Source: Ixodes scapularis (lineage: Eukaryota > Arthropoda > Arachnida > Ixodida > Ixodidae). From it: DNA of 64,000 nt. This document shows positions 23,500 through 34,015 of the stretch, in pieces (the first letter of the stretch is position 1; every line of letters begins with the position of its first letter). The position numbers and the translations under genes are program-made. The DNA lies in the NCBI RefSeq assembly GCF_016920785.2, contig NW_024609880.1, positions 61,331,292 through 61,395,291 of the forward strand. The letters are read 5' to 3'. The notes under the pieces were generated by a model, which searched no databases, had not been told where the DNA came from, and was given only the letters and a program-made list of their open reading frames with translations.

Positions 23500-23760
23500 C
23501 AGCCATCTTGTTTGTTTACGTGACGTCACGAAGCGCGAAGACACTCGCGCTCCGAGAAATACTCGGTGCACGAAGAGCGCCCTCGAGTGTCCTCCGGTTG
23601 CACTGCTGTCCGTTTAGCGAACGGAGCGCCAAACCATCGCGTTCCGTAGCACAGACTTTAACGCACCCAATGACGCGACACGGAAGAAGAGCGGATCGAG
23701 CGGCCGTGGCACAACGATACGCGACAACGTAAAACCGAGTCGCAGCGACGACGCCGTTTG
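23500..23760. promoter_or_regulatory. CpG-rich segment with a CRE site, possible promoter
   Basis: GCCATCTTG at 23501 and the palindromic TGACGTCA at 23521-23528 begin a CpG-rich segment. These features are common in TATA-less promoters, but I cannot identify a gene on either strand. ORFs on both strands are arginine- and serine-rich with no domain. Low confidence. Confidence 0.25.
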
Positions 23761-25244
23761 CGCGAAACCGCCGACACCTGGGAGGAAAGATTGACTCTTC
23801 GAAGACAGTATAGTATGCGCTCCGTAGGCGGCGATCGAGGGAAGCCGCGGTGGCTGCATCCGAAACCGCAGACGCCCGAGAGAACAAACTGGCTCTACAA
23901 GAACACAAGTATGCGGACCGTTGCGAGGTTGGATTTTCCATCCTTCGCTGAGTCGGAACCCCTGCGCTAACTGCTAACGCAGGTCGTTGAGAAACACCGT
24001 AACAGCAGCAACGATTCCGGCATCCTCTATTTATTTATTTATTGGCTGTTGGCTACGTGCACTACTGCAGCTGTCATTCGGAACGGGAGATACGTCACTA
24101 GGACCACAACCATTGAGGCGAATCCTGGTCGTCGTGTCAGGAGCAGCAACACTGCACATACGTGTCGTATAAGCGGGCAGGCCGGCAAGGTGATGACACT
24201 GCTTGACTCCCTGATGTTCTTAGCTCAGCAACTTTTTTGCCGCAATGCCAAAATCAAAGAGAGGCTTTTGCATGGCGCCGCTTTCGCTCGATCCCTCAAC
24301 AGTATACCATCCGTGATAGATGCGCCGCCCCACTTGATACTATCCGTCGCGGCCACTATCGGAACTTTCGCCTCACCGGGGAGGCGTCAGATGCGACAGG
24401 CTATTACAGACAGCGGCACGTGGACGGGAACGCTTTAGAGACCAGAGCTCTGCCGACTGCTCGAAATCCAATTACGTACCAAAGATAGAACTCAATCTGA
24501 AACGAGTTTTACTCGACGTCACTGCACCCCACCACACACCACGAAAACCGGGAGTTGTTTTGTTTAATTGGAAATCCCTTCTATTGCCGCAAGCTTTCAT
24601 TCAAAATAACTCGCCACCCAATGTACGTAGGAGGAGTTTCAGATCATTTCTCCCCCAAGGAAGTAAAAAACTCAAGTTCACGCCCCCCCCCCCCCCCCCC
24701 CCCCCCAAATTGATTTGAGCACTACGCACGAAAAACCCAAATCGCTCCAGTAGTCGCGACGTGAGCTTAACCTTCACGCCCCCCCCCCCCCCCACCCCAC
24801 CCCCCTCCCCTTTCCCGCCCAAGCCAACAGGCACTGAGACAACTCTCCTATTTCCTTCTTTCCTGTTACAAGATTTCTTCTTTTTTTTTTCGTGCCCGGG
24901 CCACAACTCCATTTATAACGTTTAAAAGATTAAGACGTGTCAGAGTACCGACGGAAGATACAGAAAAAAGAAAAAGCTGCTTCTCGGGTGCGGCTGACAC
25001 AGACACCGCTACCAGCGCCAACGCAGTCTGCGCGTTTGGCTCTTTCCCCGAGATGAAGGTTGTTTGGGATATTTCGGCGACGGTCCCGCGGCCCTATGTT
25101 TTTCATGCTGCTGCCCCGTGGGTGGTCTTTCTGACGTCGCGCTCACTGCAGCTTGCCCTAGCCCCTCTACGGGGACATGGTGAGGCTGAGCTTCCTGGAG
25201 GCGCCAGACGTTCTCGCGCATATTCTTCACACATTGAGTTGCGC
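23761..25244. other. Non-coding stretch
   Basis: The plus-strand frame at 24049-24438 contains IEANPG (24112-24129), faintly like the 2A-type motif of some LINE proteins, but lacks the required final proline. Two C tracts (24684-24706, 24779-24793) flank 72 bp of sequence. I recognise no gene. Confidence 0.45.
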
Positions 25245-25560
25245 GTATAACAGCGGAAAGTTATTCAGCCCCAATGGGCACCTCGTGTCACCGTTATAGA
25301 TGAGAAATTTAGTGAGTGCACTACGTCTGTTAGTCTGGGGTCTTTAATCTGTAGCATGCAGCAGTGATTACAAGGAATACACGCCGGTACGAACTCATAT
25401 GCTTCGGGTGCATCAGCTGTAGATGAGAAATTTTTGCCACTGCAGTTCAACTGCTCCTCGGGTTTTTAGCGTGCATCAGGTCCGCATGCCGGTACGATGT
25501 TCATCCGGATCGAAACGGGCAGGGGCGGAGTCTGAACTACTGATCTTTATGACAGTTGAC
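25245..25560 (-). mobile_element. SINE fragments (two partial copies, minus orientation)
   Basis: 25245-25420 has the GGAAAGTTATTCAGCC-CCAATGGGC start and GGGGTCTTTAAT. A second partial copy begins at about 25410 with GCTGTAGATGAGAAATTT and runs through GCATGCCGGTACGATG and CATCCGGATCGAAACGGGC. Both match 58482-58770. The arrangement suggests a tandem insertion or partial duplication. Confidence 0.6.
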
Positions 25561-26207
25561 CCCGTAAGTGATGACATGACAACCATGGCACTCCGCTCCA
25601 AACAAACCGTTGCTAGGGCCGTTGTTATGGACAAATGCGGGGGGCTCGACGTGAGGTTAGAAATTGTCTGATAGGAGAGTAAATGCTTTTTTTTTGTAAG
25701 CGTTGTGACTTCTCAATATCTAATCGTGGAGAATTTGTCTATGGTCTCAGTACCATAAAGCTATGAGAAACGTCCGTATTAAAGTGTCACAACCGGTTTT
25801 GCCTTGCTAGCAGACGACACAATGGCTTTGCGGGTTCAGTGCTTTTTCTGAGGGGGTACACGACCGCGTTGAATGCACTTGGTGACGATCGCCGAAATTT
25901 TTATTCTCGGGGTACAATTTCTGTGGGATTTCAGAAGCGAAGCTTTGATCGACGCTTGAGGTGCGCGAGCGCGTGAACGCCTTCTCGTGGAGCTCGCTTC
26001 CGCAATATTTGAGAAATTGAAAACACTGTGAAGCCGAAAAACGTACGACGGCGACGACGACGTGAAGTGTATCAAGGTCGAACTGCAGGCCAGCACACGT
26101 TTCAAGAATTTCTGACAGCACAGTTGCTTCTGTGCACATCTGACCAAACGAACTGTCCGTAACAGATATGTATATATATATATATATATATATGGCGACA
26201 TAGGCTG
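25561..26207. other. Non-coding stretch
   Basis: No gene recognised. It ends in a TA microsatellite at 26168-26193. Confidence 0.55.
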
Positions 26208-26440
26208 AGGCGAGCCCAACAGCAAGCCAGGGGGGCTATGTTGCGCTTTTTCCAATCCGAGGAGGAAAAAGGAAGTGATGTCAACAACGCAGCAAATGCA
26301 GATTGGATGTTGATTTTGTTTTCTTCTGTCAATATCCAATCTGCGTTTGCTCTAGTCGTTGACGTCACTTCCTTCTTCCAAGTCTCCTGGGAGTGCAAAA
26401 AGCGCAACATAGCACCCCAGGCCTGCACACGCGCCAGCCC
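26208..26440. repeat. Long inverted repeat, ~105-bp arms
   Basis: The left arm 26208-26312 and right arm 26331-26440 share GCTATGTTGCGCTTTTT, AAGGAAGTGA-GTCAAC and GCAGATTGGAT in inverted orientation with moderate divergence and a very short loop. It is probably a foldback transposable element. It has no coding content. Confidence 0.75.
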
Positions 26441-26487
26441 AAAAGGGCGACAGAAGAAAAGGAAATAAACACTAGACCGAGGAGGTG

Positions 26488-26567
26488 CTTCGAAGACAGT
26501 CGTCCTTTGAATTCGTCCCGTTGAACATTTCAACTTCGACAAATTCAAAGGACGACCGTCTTCGAAG
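26488..26567. repeat. Inverted repeat, 30-bp arms
   Basis: Arms 26488-26517 and 26538-26567 (beginning CTTCGAAGACAGTCGTCCTT) pair with two mismatches, and the 20-nt loop is itself partly self-complementary (TTGAA...TTCAA). It lies 47 bp from the preceding foldback. Confidence 0.85.
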
Positions 26568-26594
26568 AGATCAGTGGTTTGAACTAGACGCCAG

Positions 26595-26835
26595 ATCGGG
26601 CAAAAATTTTAGGTCTGATCCCACCCGGCCTGATAAAGCCTTTGTCCGAACCCGGCCCGCGCCCCAGTGGGCTTCATAAATGTAAACCCGAGCCCCACCC
26701 GACCAAAAATAAATTTGGCCCGAACCCGGCCCGAGCCTCACCCGAGCTCGACTGTTCTTTTCGACGTGTATCCATACCCGAACCCGGCTCTAATCACGCC
26801 GAACTAGACCCGAACCCGGCCCGAACCTGACTCAG
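26595..26835. repeat. CCCGAACCCGGCCC-motif repeat region
   Basis: At least six degenerate copies of CCCGAACCCGGC or close variants lie across 240 bp, at irregular spacing (for example near 26648, 26719, 26777 and 26809). This could be the subterminal repeat field of a DNA transposon or a degenerate minisatellite. Confidence 0.6.
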
Positions 26836-27691
26836 TTCTTTTATTAATTCTACCTTTGTTTTACGTAGCACCGTTCATATTAAACGAGGAATGCCCATTC
26901 TCGGAAGTTATACAAATTTGTTTCAAAGGTCTGAGCAGCCATTTTATTTACTCAAGTTGTTTCTAGAACGATGATGCGGAAGACAAAAATCCGGCGTGAT
27001 AGAACGAAAAATAAAGAAAATGATTTAGCACCCACGATATTAAATTTAAATACATTTTCGATCAAATAAAATTTTTAATTCAATTCTATTTAGTTAGCGC
27101 ACCTTTATAATTCTCCTTGTTAACATTTGGAAAAAGGCTTACCTTAAGTTGGAGAAAAAACAGGCAAACAACAAGCAATAATTCTAGGAAGTTTGAGCCA
27201 CGTATTTCGACCCCGTGCTGCGCAACAGCAAGTCAGACTGACAAATATTGTCGCAGCATTTTAAGAGACGTGAATAGAGTGAAGAGAATGAAAGATGTGA
27301 CAGAACTTTAGTTTGTCGTTTTTGATTTACTACTCACCTCCCAATTAAAAAGAAAAAAAAAAAGAAACAAATGTGGAGCGCAAGTTTATCTGCTTCTTGC
27401 ACGGGGGTTAAGATGTTACAACGCGGAACTTTTATTGGCTGATTTAAAAAAAAATAGTGGAATAAAACAAAACAAAAAGAAGACACGAATCTTTTCGTTT
27501 TAAACAATCGTAAAATAGTAAAAAATTAAAAAAAAATCTGTTATTGAAGTTGGCACATCAGTGACAGGTTTTGATTTCTATAATATTCTTTTTTTTTTAC
27601 ATCTTTACAACTCTTTAAAACAAAAAAAAAAAAAAGAAAGGTTCATACCCAAACACTTATTACCCGCAAACGCCCACACCCATCATATGTG
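26836..27691. other. Non-coding AT-rich stretch with a MITE fragment
   Basis: Many A runs. A family 1 terminal arm lies at 27372-27445 (TGTGGAGCGCAAGTTTATCT, then CTTCTTGCACGGGGGTTA). No gene seen. Confidence 0.55.
27372..27445. mobile_element. MITE, family 1, one terminal arm only
   Basis: It corresponds to the left arm of the complete copy at 42198-42412: GGAGCG-AAGTT, TCTGCTTCTTGCAC and GGGTT, followed by TTATTGGCTGATT. The other half is absent. Confidence 0.55.
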
Positions 27692-27790
27692 AAAAAGGGG
27701 GATCGGTGGCCGAGTGTGTAAATGCAGCGCAACTCCGGGGCGCATGGAGCGAAAGCGCACTGCAGAACCCGGCGAGCAACGCCAGGGGGA
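27692..27790 (+). mobile_element. SINE-like tRNA-related head
   Basis: GATCGGTGGCCGAGTGTGTAA resembles a tRNA 5' half with an A box (GTGGCCGAGTG). It is followed by GGAGCGAAAGCGCACTGCAGAACCC, here given in parts, as in the SINE at 57733-58053. It ends at a TA run (27799-27812). A functional tRNA is excluded because no cloverleaf closes. Confidence 0.45.
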
Positions 27791-27812
27791 TTCAATATAT
27801 ATATATATATAC

Positions 27813-30800
27813 TAGGAACATGATCATGGCCACTGTAATCATCGATAGCATAACCGTTTTTTTTTTTTTCGGCTATCGTGGCATTTTTAGTTTTATTCTC
27901 CGGTGCTGATCGAAGTGGTTGGCTCATTGCGTGCCCTGCGCTGAAGCAGATGCAGAGGGGCAACAGTAAGTAAGGCATTAACATTTCTTGATTGCCTTTT
28001 ATATTCTCGATTAATTCTCAAATTATCCTCAAACGAAACTAAAAAAAGGCTATATACTGAAATACATAAATACCCAGCGAATCAATCCAAACACCAACAC
28101 ATGTTTAAGACGGAAGGCTCTAAATTTGCTTGACAGTACTGATTGCGCATATGGAAGGAGTGTTCGAAACGGGCGCAAAGCAAGATGATCTACAGCTGCC
28201 TTCGAGAGATATACCGTGTGTTTGAGAGAAAAGTGAACCATGCTTGTCTCACTGCAACAATAAACTCCGCATCACCCATCGCTCAGACTCCGTCCAATTA
28301 TTTCCCTAGAGTTCCGGACCAAAGTTTCAGAACCTACCGTTGAAAAACTATATAAGCGATATAAAAAAAAAACATTAATAAAGTAATGGCGACCAACGAA
28401 GCCCCCGATTATATGGAAATGAATGGCGAACGCTACCAAAACGCGCGTCGTTTTCTCATTAAAAAAATTGCTTATAATTTTATTTTGAATTAAACGGCAA
28501 GCTCTGATATTTTGGGAATCTAATCCAAACCGCTCGCGTGCGGTACGCGATATGCTTTTTTTTTTTTTTTTTTGGTGAGATAAACACGGTTATCTTTTCT
28601 TCGAAATATCCAATATTTAGTAATCTAATACGCGTACGGCCTTTATTTGTTAAGGGTGATTAGTAAACGTGTACGGCTTATCAACACCTAGCCGACAAGC
28701 TCCAATTAAAAAAAAAATCTGAAAAAAAAATTGTGCCAAGCGGAGGTTTAGAAAAACACTAATATAAGGCGAAGTGAAAAAAACTTTTGCCACCAAAGGG
28801 CAATTTCGTTGTAGCGAAGAGCCGAAGCAAGACAGCGAGTCCCTGCCGAAAGTTCTCGCATGGAGAATTGCCAAGAATCATTTAAAGCGGGTTCAGACCG
28901 CGGGACAACCGAAGCGGAAGAGAACCCCTGACAAATTCGTTGTCTAGACCGCGACATTCCGCCACCGAGACAAAAGAAACAACTTGGCAAGAAAAAGAAA
29001 AAAAAGATGACAGGCATATGTCTTCTTTCTTTCGCATTTTCCTCTCCTTCGCTCACTGAAATTTCATATTTTCCTTCTTGTTTTGTAGGTTTTTCGATGG
29101 TTTTCAAACTGGCGCCTCTTTTCTTTTTTTCGGAAAACTTCGTTAGCGAAGCGTCGATGACACGATCAATGCGAAGAAAAAGCGGGGGAATTCCCTGCGT
29201 TAGTGGAAGATGAAGACGCGCAATTTCGGAGAACCGGAAGGATATACGCCTCCTGAAAAGGAGAGGAGGGGGAAAGGGGGGGAGGGTGGTTTGCTTGCGG
29301 CATCGCATCCATCATGTTTTGTCTCAGTGTTATTGTTCAGAAGAAGCTGAAAAGGTGTTTTGAGTCATCGCGCGGCAGTTCCTTGACCGCTGAGTAAAAT
29401 TACGCATTTCTGGTTGAGCGTTTTTCTGCTGTACTCGGTATAGCTTAAAAGCCTGGTGCTCTAGTACATGCAGTCTTGCATGTACTAGAGCACGCAGTCT
29501 TGTACCACGAGATAGGAACGGTTTTGGAGATCAAGGATACGAGATGGGTCACGAAGTATTGTGGTTTTCAATTCGGGGCAATTTTATTTTTTTTTCCTAA
29601 AACAAATAACATCTTATCGGCATCTACTCGGCATGATTAAAGCTCTATCAAAGTAAAATAAGAAAATTATACGTATATATGTGTAAACTATTCTTGTTGA
29701 ACATTTTTTCTGTCATATTGGCCCAAGAAATAGACTAATTATAAGAATGAAAGTTTGGTGTTAAAGTAATAAATAATCAGATTTTGTGCTCGGGTTTGCG
29801 ACGTTTTGAAGATCAAGGACACTGGTACATAGCATTACGAAAGATTGCGGTTTTCAGATTTGGGTGTTTCTTTCGCTAAAATGAAGTGATGGTATAATGG
29901 AGGCTACTTGGTATGAGTGCGAATGTAAATCGATAACAAAGAAATATATAACATATTGTATCTGTAAACGAGCAAATAGCAGTGTCCAAAAATCAATAGA
30001 CGTGCAACAGTATGGCTACAAGAGCTGTCAGCTTGATTGCTTCAAAAATTTATGGCGCGTTTTCAGACATAAAGTGTTACTTTGATTCGCGTTTACTTTG
30101 CAGTCAACACCCACGCCATGCGCCAAAAATCAAAACGCCGAATTCTAACAAAACCAAACGTCAAAACAACAAAAAATAGAAACGTCGTAAAATGTAAACG
30201 GCGAGTTTTGGGGATTTTGAATTAGGGCCTTCCCAATAATTTGGTTTTCTGATTTTCAGTGTTTCGAATGCAGCACGCGCTGTAGCGCTTAGAGGCAAAA
30301 CAAAAGTTAACTTATAATACAGTAACAGGCTAAAAATAAGCAAACACCGATTAAGCGTTGGCGTAATTTCAGTGTATACTTGTTTCCACCGATTCGTTGA
30401 ACTCCGCGTACATTTATTTGTGTTTTTCGGTATACAATGTCTATAACTCAAATGCCGTAGTTACGGATGAATGCGATTTGCGTTTTTACATGGCAGTTTA
30501 GTAGCGTGCTTGAAGCTCCCTGGATACAAACAAATTTCACGCGTGCAAGTGCGTGCTGCAATTAAAGGGCCGTTATCAGGAGGATTCAAGGGGCGATGCA
30601 ACAATTTTTGTACTTTGCGCAAATACCGCTTAAAACGGATCCCTTACGTTAATGACCTATGAAACACGCGTTCGTTTTTCACCCTACGTAATAGAAGTTA
30701 GAAAAAAAAATTAAAGAAAAACAAGCAGCGTTCAACCCCTCAATCCGCAGCCAGAACAAGCGGCCACGTGATCTGGAGCCGATTATATGCCGCCAATGTT

Positions 30801-31339
30801 TATCATAGCCACGCGCTGGGGTTGGCAAAGCACAGGACACGCGGTAAGTTCCAGACATTGTTATGGCTCGGCTATTGTCGTCGTTGCAGCGATTGGACAC
30901 GAGCCACTACCCGAATGCATGTCGAGGCATCGATTGTCACGAGCACAGATTGAATGCATAGACAGTGTTCGCGTCCACTGTGTGAGCAGCATTTGAATAT
31001 CGTCACCGCAAAGCTCGATGACGCATTCCCAGGGATCGTACTGTTGCCATTGTCCGCACTGCTCCGTCATCAAATTTCGCGAAGGAGCAAAAGGCAGCTT
31101 TGGAAGGAGAGACTGAAAGAAAAGCTCCGCTTTCATCCTTTGAACTCCGCCGCGACGAAGACGCTTCTTGGTCCGTGGTGTTGCGTTCGAGTATTCTTGG
31201 GTCCCATTAGTGCTAGGAGGCTGTTGTAAAGTAAGAAATATTCCTACCCAATGTCGTTGCACAGCCCCTTTAAATATTCCCCGAAATAAGTGACAATGAA
31301 AGGAGTTGAACGTGACCGCGCTGTCACAACACGTCCCAA
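27813..31339. other. Non-coding AT-rich stretch
   Basis: No gene recognised. It holds a hairpin at 29456-29493 and two related segments at about 29519-29590 and 29801-29875 that share GTTTTG-AGATCAAGGA and GTGGTTTTCA-like blocks, a diverged direct repeat 282 bp apart. A T run lies at 28557-28574. Confidence 0.5.
29456..29493. repeat. Near-perfect hairpin, 17-bp arms
   Basis: GTGCTCTAGTACATGCA, a 4-nt spacer (GTCT), then the exact reverse complement. A shorter CGCAGTCTTG repeat follows. Confidence 0.85.
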
Positions 31340-31692
31340 TAAGTTTTCCCGCTAAATTTAGCGGGAAAACTGAATTGGTGTTGAGGTCACGTGACGTTAA
31401 TTTTTTCGCTGAATTGCAGAGAAACTTAAAAGTTAGCGGGGAAATTTTTCCGTTAAATCTAGCGGGGAAAATTTCCCGCTATATTTAGCGGAAACATTTA
31501 CCCTCTAAAGTTTGCGGAAAATTTTCCCCGCTAAATTTAACAGAAAAAGTTCCCTGCTAAATATAGCGGAAACATTTTCCCCGGTTTAGCGGAAAGATCT
31601 AGCGGGGAAATGTTTCCGCTAAATTTAGCGGGAAACTTCCCCCGCTAAATTGAACGGGAAAAGTTCCCGGCTAACCTTAGAGGGGAAAAAAC
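31340..31692. repeat. Array of about ten short palindromic units
   Basis: The unit core is CCGCTAAATTTAGCGG with flanking TTTTC/GAAAA, so each ~26-30-bp unit is itself a palindrome. Perfect or near-perfect units lie near 31347-31366 and 31612-31635. The others are degenerate (GTTAAATCTAGC, CTATATTTAGCG, CTAAATATAGC). A related single unit occurs at 39976-40030. Spacing is irregular and there are no constant repeats with unique spacers, so it is not CRISPR-like. Function unknown. Confidence 0.8.
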
Positions 31693-31887
31693 CCACAATG
31701 CAACGCGCGGTTACGCCGACGCCGACGGCGATGGCGACGCAGCTCAACCCCAAAACGCGCGCCTAAGAACTGCGCTCTAAAACTTTCAGCCCTTCCACTA
31801 ACGCAGGGAAGAAGGAAGACCAGCGGAGTTGTACAATGAAAAGTAATGACCGGCCGCAAGTCGGCAAGCCAGAGTGGAAGGGTTGCA

Positions 31888-31948
31888 GCCATCTATGAGT
31901 GACGGCGGCAACCAGATACGTGGCTTGCCGCCGTCGCTCATAGATGGC
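31888..31948. repeat. Hairpin, 24-bp arms
   Basis: Arms 31888-31911 and 31925-31948 (GCCATCTATGAGTGACGGCG start) pair with one mismatch around a 13-nt loop. The stem contains YY1-like GCCATC at both ends. Confidence 0.85.
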
Positions 31949-32118
31949 GGTAGGTGTCCAGAGTTCGGTGTCTTCATTTCTTCTCGGTGGACACAATCCT
32001 GGGGAAACTAGCCCTTAACAGCTCCGCTGTAAAAACGCAGCCTGGGATGAAGCACTGCGAATGTCGCGAGCATCTGGGACCAAAAACGTCAGTGCCACAT
32101 CGCAGTCTTGAGCACACT

Positions 32119-32392
32119 AATACCCCTGTTACACGGGCACCCTTAACCGTAATTAACACAGCTTTAGCTGCTGTTACGCGGTACCACAGTTACCGTCGTA
32201 TACTATCCGACAGCTATTCAAGGAAGAGTGAAGAACGCGCGTGCACTGTTTTGATGGGTGCCCAGATGCTCATCCGTACGTACGTTCATAGCTTTGACTC
32301 TACGGATGCCGCAGAATGTTGTTCGCAAGTATTGTGCGCTAACTGTGGCTTAGCGTAACTGCTGTTATGTGTGCCCGCTTAACAGAGGTATA
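32119..32392. mobile_element. MITE-like element with inverted ends
   Basis: The left end TAATACCCCTGTTACACGGG and the right end, the reverse complement of TTATACCTCTGTTAAGCGGG, match at most positions. ACAGC, GTTACGC and CCACAGTTA blocks continue the arms inward. No transposase. Apparent ORFs inside have no domain. Confidence 0.6.
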
Positions 32393-33763
32393 AAACGTTT
32401 TCCACCCTTAAAAGTGTAAATCAGCTTGTCCCAGGGCTAATGCCTTTAGGGTGTTCCACCAACACCTGTAGGATGCTGTTGAACGCCCGAAAAATAGGAT
32501 GATTGCGATCTTAGCAGCCTCCTAGATATATTTCTTACGAGCAGCAAGTCTACAAACAACCATCACCCTATACAGCTCTCACATACATAGAAACAAAAAA
32601 TACACACGTAATGGATCACGCACGAGAGAGGAATCATGATCCTGGTGACTGCTCCACTGCCCTAAATACTTGACAGTTCAAAGAAATTTTCACGGGTTCA
32701 CCGCTTTCGCAGTTACGAAGATTACACGTGGGTTGCTTTGTTCCCGTCAATATTTTGTCTGGTGCATAATATATCCAACTCAAAGGAAGGTATCATCCAA
32801 GTGAAAAGCATTGGTATAGGGTCAAGAATTATTTCAGATCGACGCTAATACAACCTCGGTAAAGCGGATGTGAGTACGGTGGACACTCTTCGAAAATGGT
32901 GGTCGCAAAAGTCCTGAGAACCGAATGCATGTGTTGTAATTACAGCGGCATTCCCCGACATCATTATATTATCGTTTTCGCGGCCCGAAATCGCTAAGAG
33001 CGTGCAACTCAAAGTATGCTTCGAAGAAGCAGCGCGAGCTCTCCATACTTATTGTTCTACCACAATACGTTCGGCTAAAACTCTCCCAATAAATAACCGA
33101 GGAGACGAAAGGCATTCCCAATCCCCATATCCGGGAAATCTTCGTTTCCGCCAGTTTTCCTCGCGGACCGTTTTTCTCTTCTTGGGGACGTAAAAGATTT
33201 ACGCACCGAATACACACACACGCGCGCACACACGGACACACACACACACACTTGAGCGGATGGCCGGGCCGCTGAATTCCATCACGACGGCAAAAATTGT
33301 CGACATTCTCGGGACACAACGTTCTGCACGGCGAGCCGCCTTCGCCAAAAGATGGACGAAAAAAAAAGAAAAGCGCCAAACATAGTTGGTCGCAAGTGTA
33401 TGGATCCAGCACTACCGCGTAGCTCGACACAACTCGAAGGAATGTGGACGCGCAGTCTGTAAGGTTACCGACCGGACACACTTCGGAGAAAAGTGTTCTT
33501 GGCTCCAAACATGGCGAGATGGGACAAAGACAATACGGCGATCCGGAAACCGGCAGACTCTGCAGTTTAGCGCCCGTTCTACAGATTTATGGCCTTTTAA
33601 CTCCAAGGTGCAAAAGAGCTTCCCCCCAGTTCGGAGCCCAACAACAACAAAAACGTAGGAGCTTCTCTTCCTGGTTATACTTCGGTATAACCGGGTATTG
33701 CGGTGGTGCGGCGCTCCGTTCGTGTACCAACAGCCCGCCGGAACTCTTGTGACATGAAGGTGC
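32393..33763. other. Non-coding stretch, 5' flank of the BEL/Pao element
   Basis: No gene recognised. It contains an AC-rich microsatellite at 33211-33251 and a small hairpin, GGTTATACTTCGGTATAACC, at 33672-33691. It ends in GGTGC (33759-33763), the left copy of the BEL/Pao target duplication. Confidence 0.6.
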
Positions 33764-33965
33764 TGTTGAAAAACTAACAATGAACACCACTGACACGAGA
33801 CATTTAGCCTGGAGTTCAAAGAAGACGAGGGGGATGGGGAATCGCGAGCGCGAGCCAACGAGCAGTCGGATAAACCGTTTAACACAAGCCGGTTGTGCTC
33901 TTATTCTTTCTCGACCTCAATGTCCTCAACGAGTACCTAGCGAAAGAGCGCCTCAAAGCGCAACA
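33764..33965 (+). repeat. 5' LTR of the BEL/Pao element
   Basis: 202 bp, TGTTG...CAACA. It matches 39373-39574 with no difference found by eye. It should contain the element's promoter and polyadenylation signal, but I see no convincing TATA box or AATAAA. Confidence 0.97.
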
Positions 33966-33971
33966 ATTATT

Positions 33972-33989
33972 TGATGCCGAAACCCGGGA
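33972..33989 (+). other. Primer-binding site, tRNA-Phe type
   Basis: TGATGCCGAAACCCGGGA lies 6 nt after the LTR. Eukaryotic tRNA-Phe ends in ...TCCCGGGTTTCGGCA plus CCA, so the complement fits 17 of 18 positions. The single mismatch is in the part that pairs with the terminal CCA (TGA instead of TGG). Confidence 0.8.
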
Positions 33990-34015
33990 CTTGGACTTGA
34001 GGAATCAACCTGAAA

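Noticed and set aside
23521..23528. Firm promoter call at the TGACGTCA site
   Set aside because: The motif is short and no coding exon could be tied to it. It is kept only as a low-confidence regulatory segment.
27692..27790. tRNA gene
   Set aside because: It has an A-box-like head but no cloverleaf, anticodon arm or closing acceptor stem. It matches the SINE family.
31340..31692. CRISPR-like array
   Set aside because: Units are palindromic and degenerate, with no constant repeat and no unique equal-length spacers, and the genome is eukaryotic.
33780..33974. Small ORF in the 5' LTR (also at 39389 in the 3' LTR)
   Set aside because: Part of the LTR sequence. The two copies are the same only because the LTRs are, and the frame has no known role.
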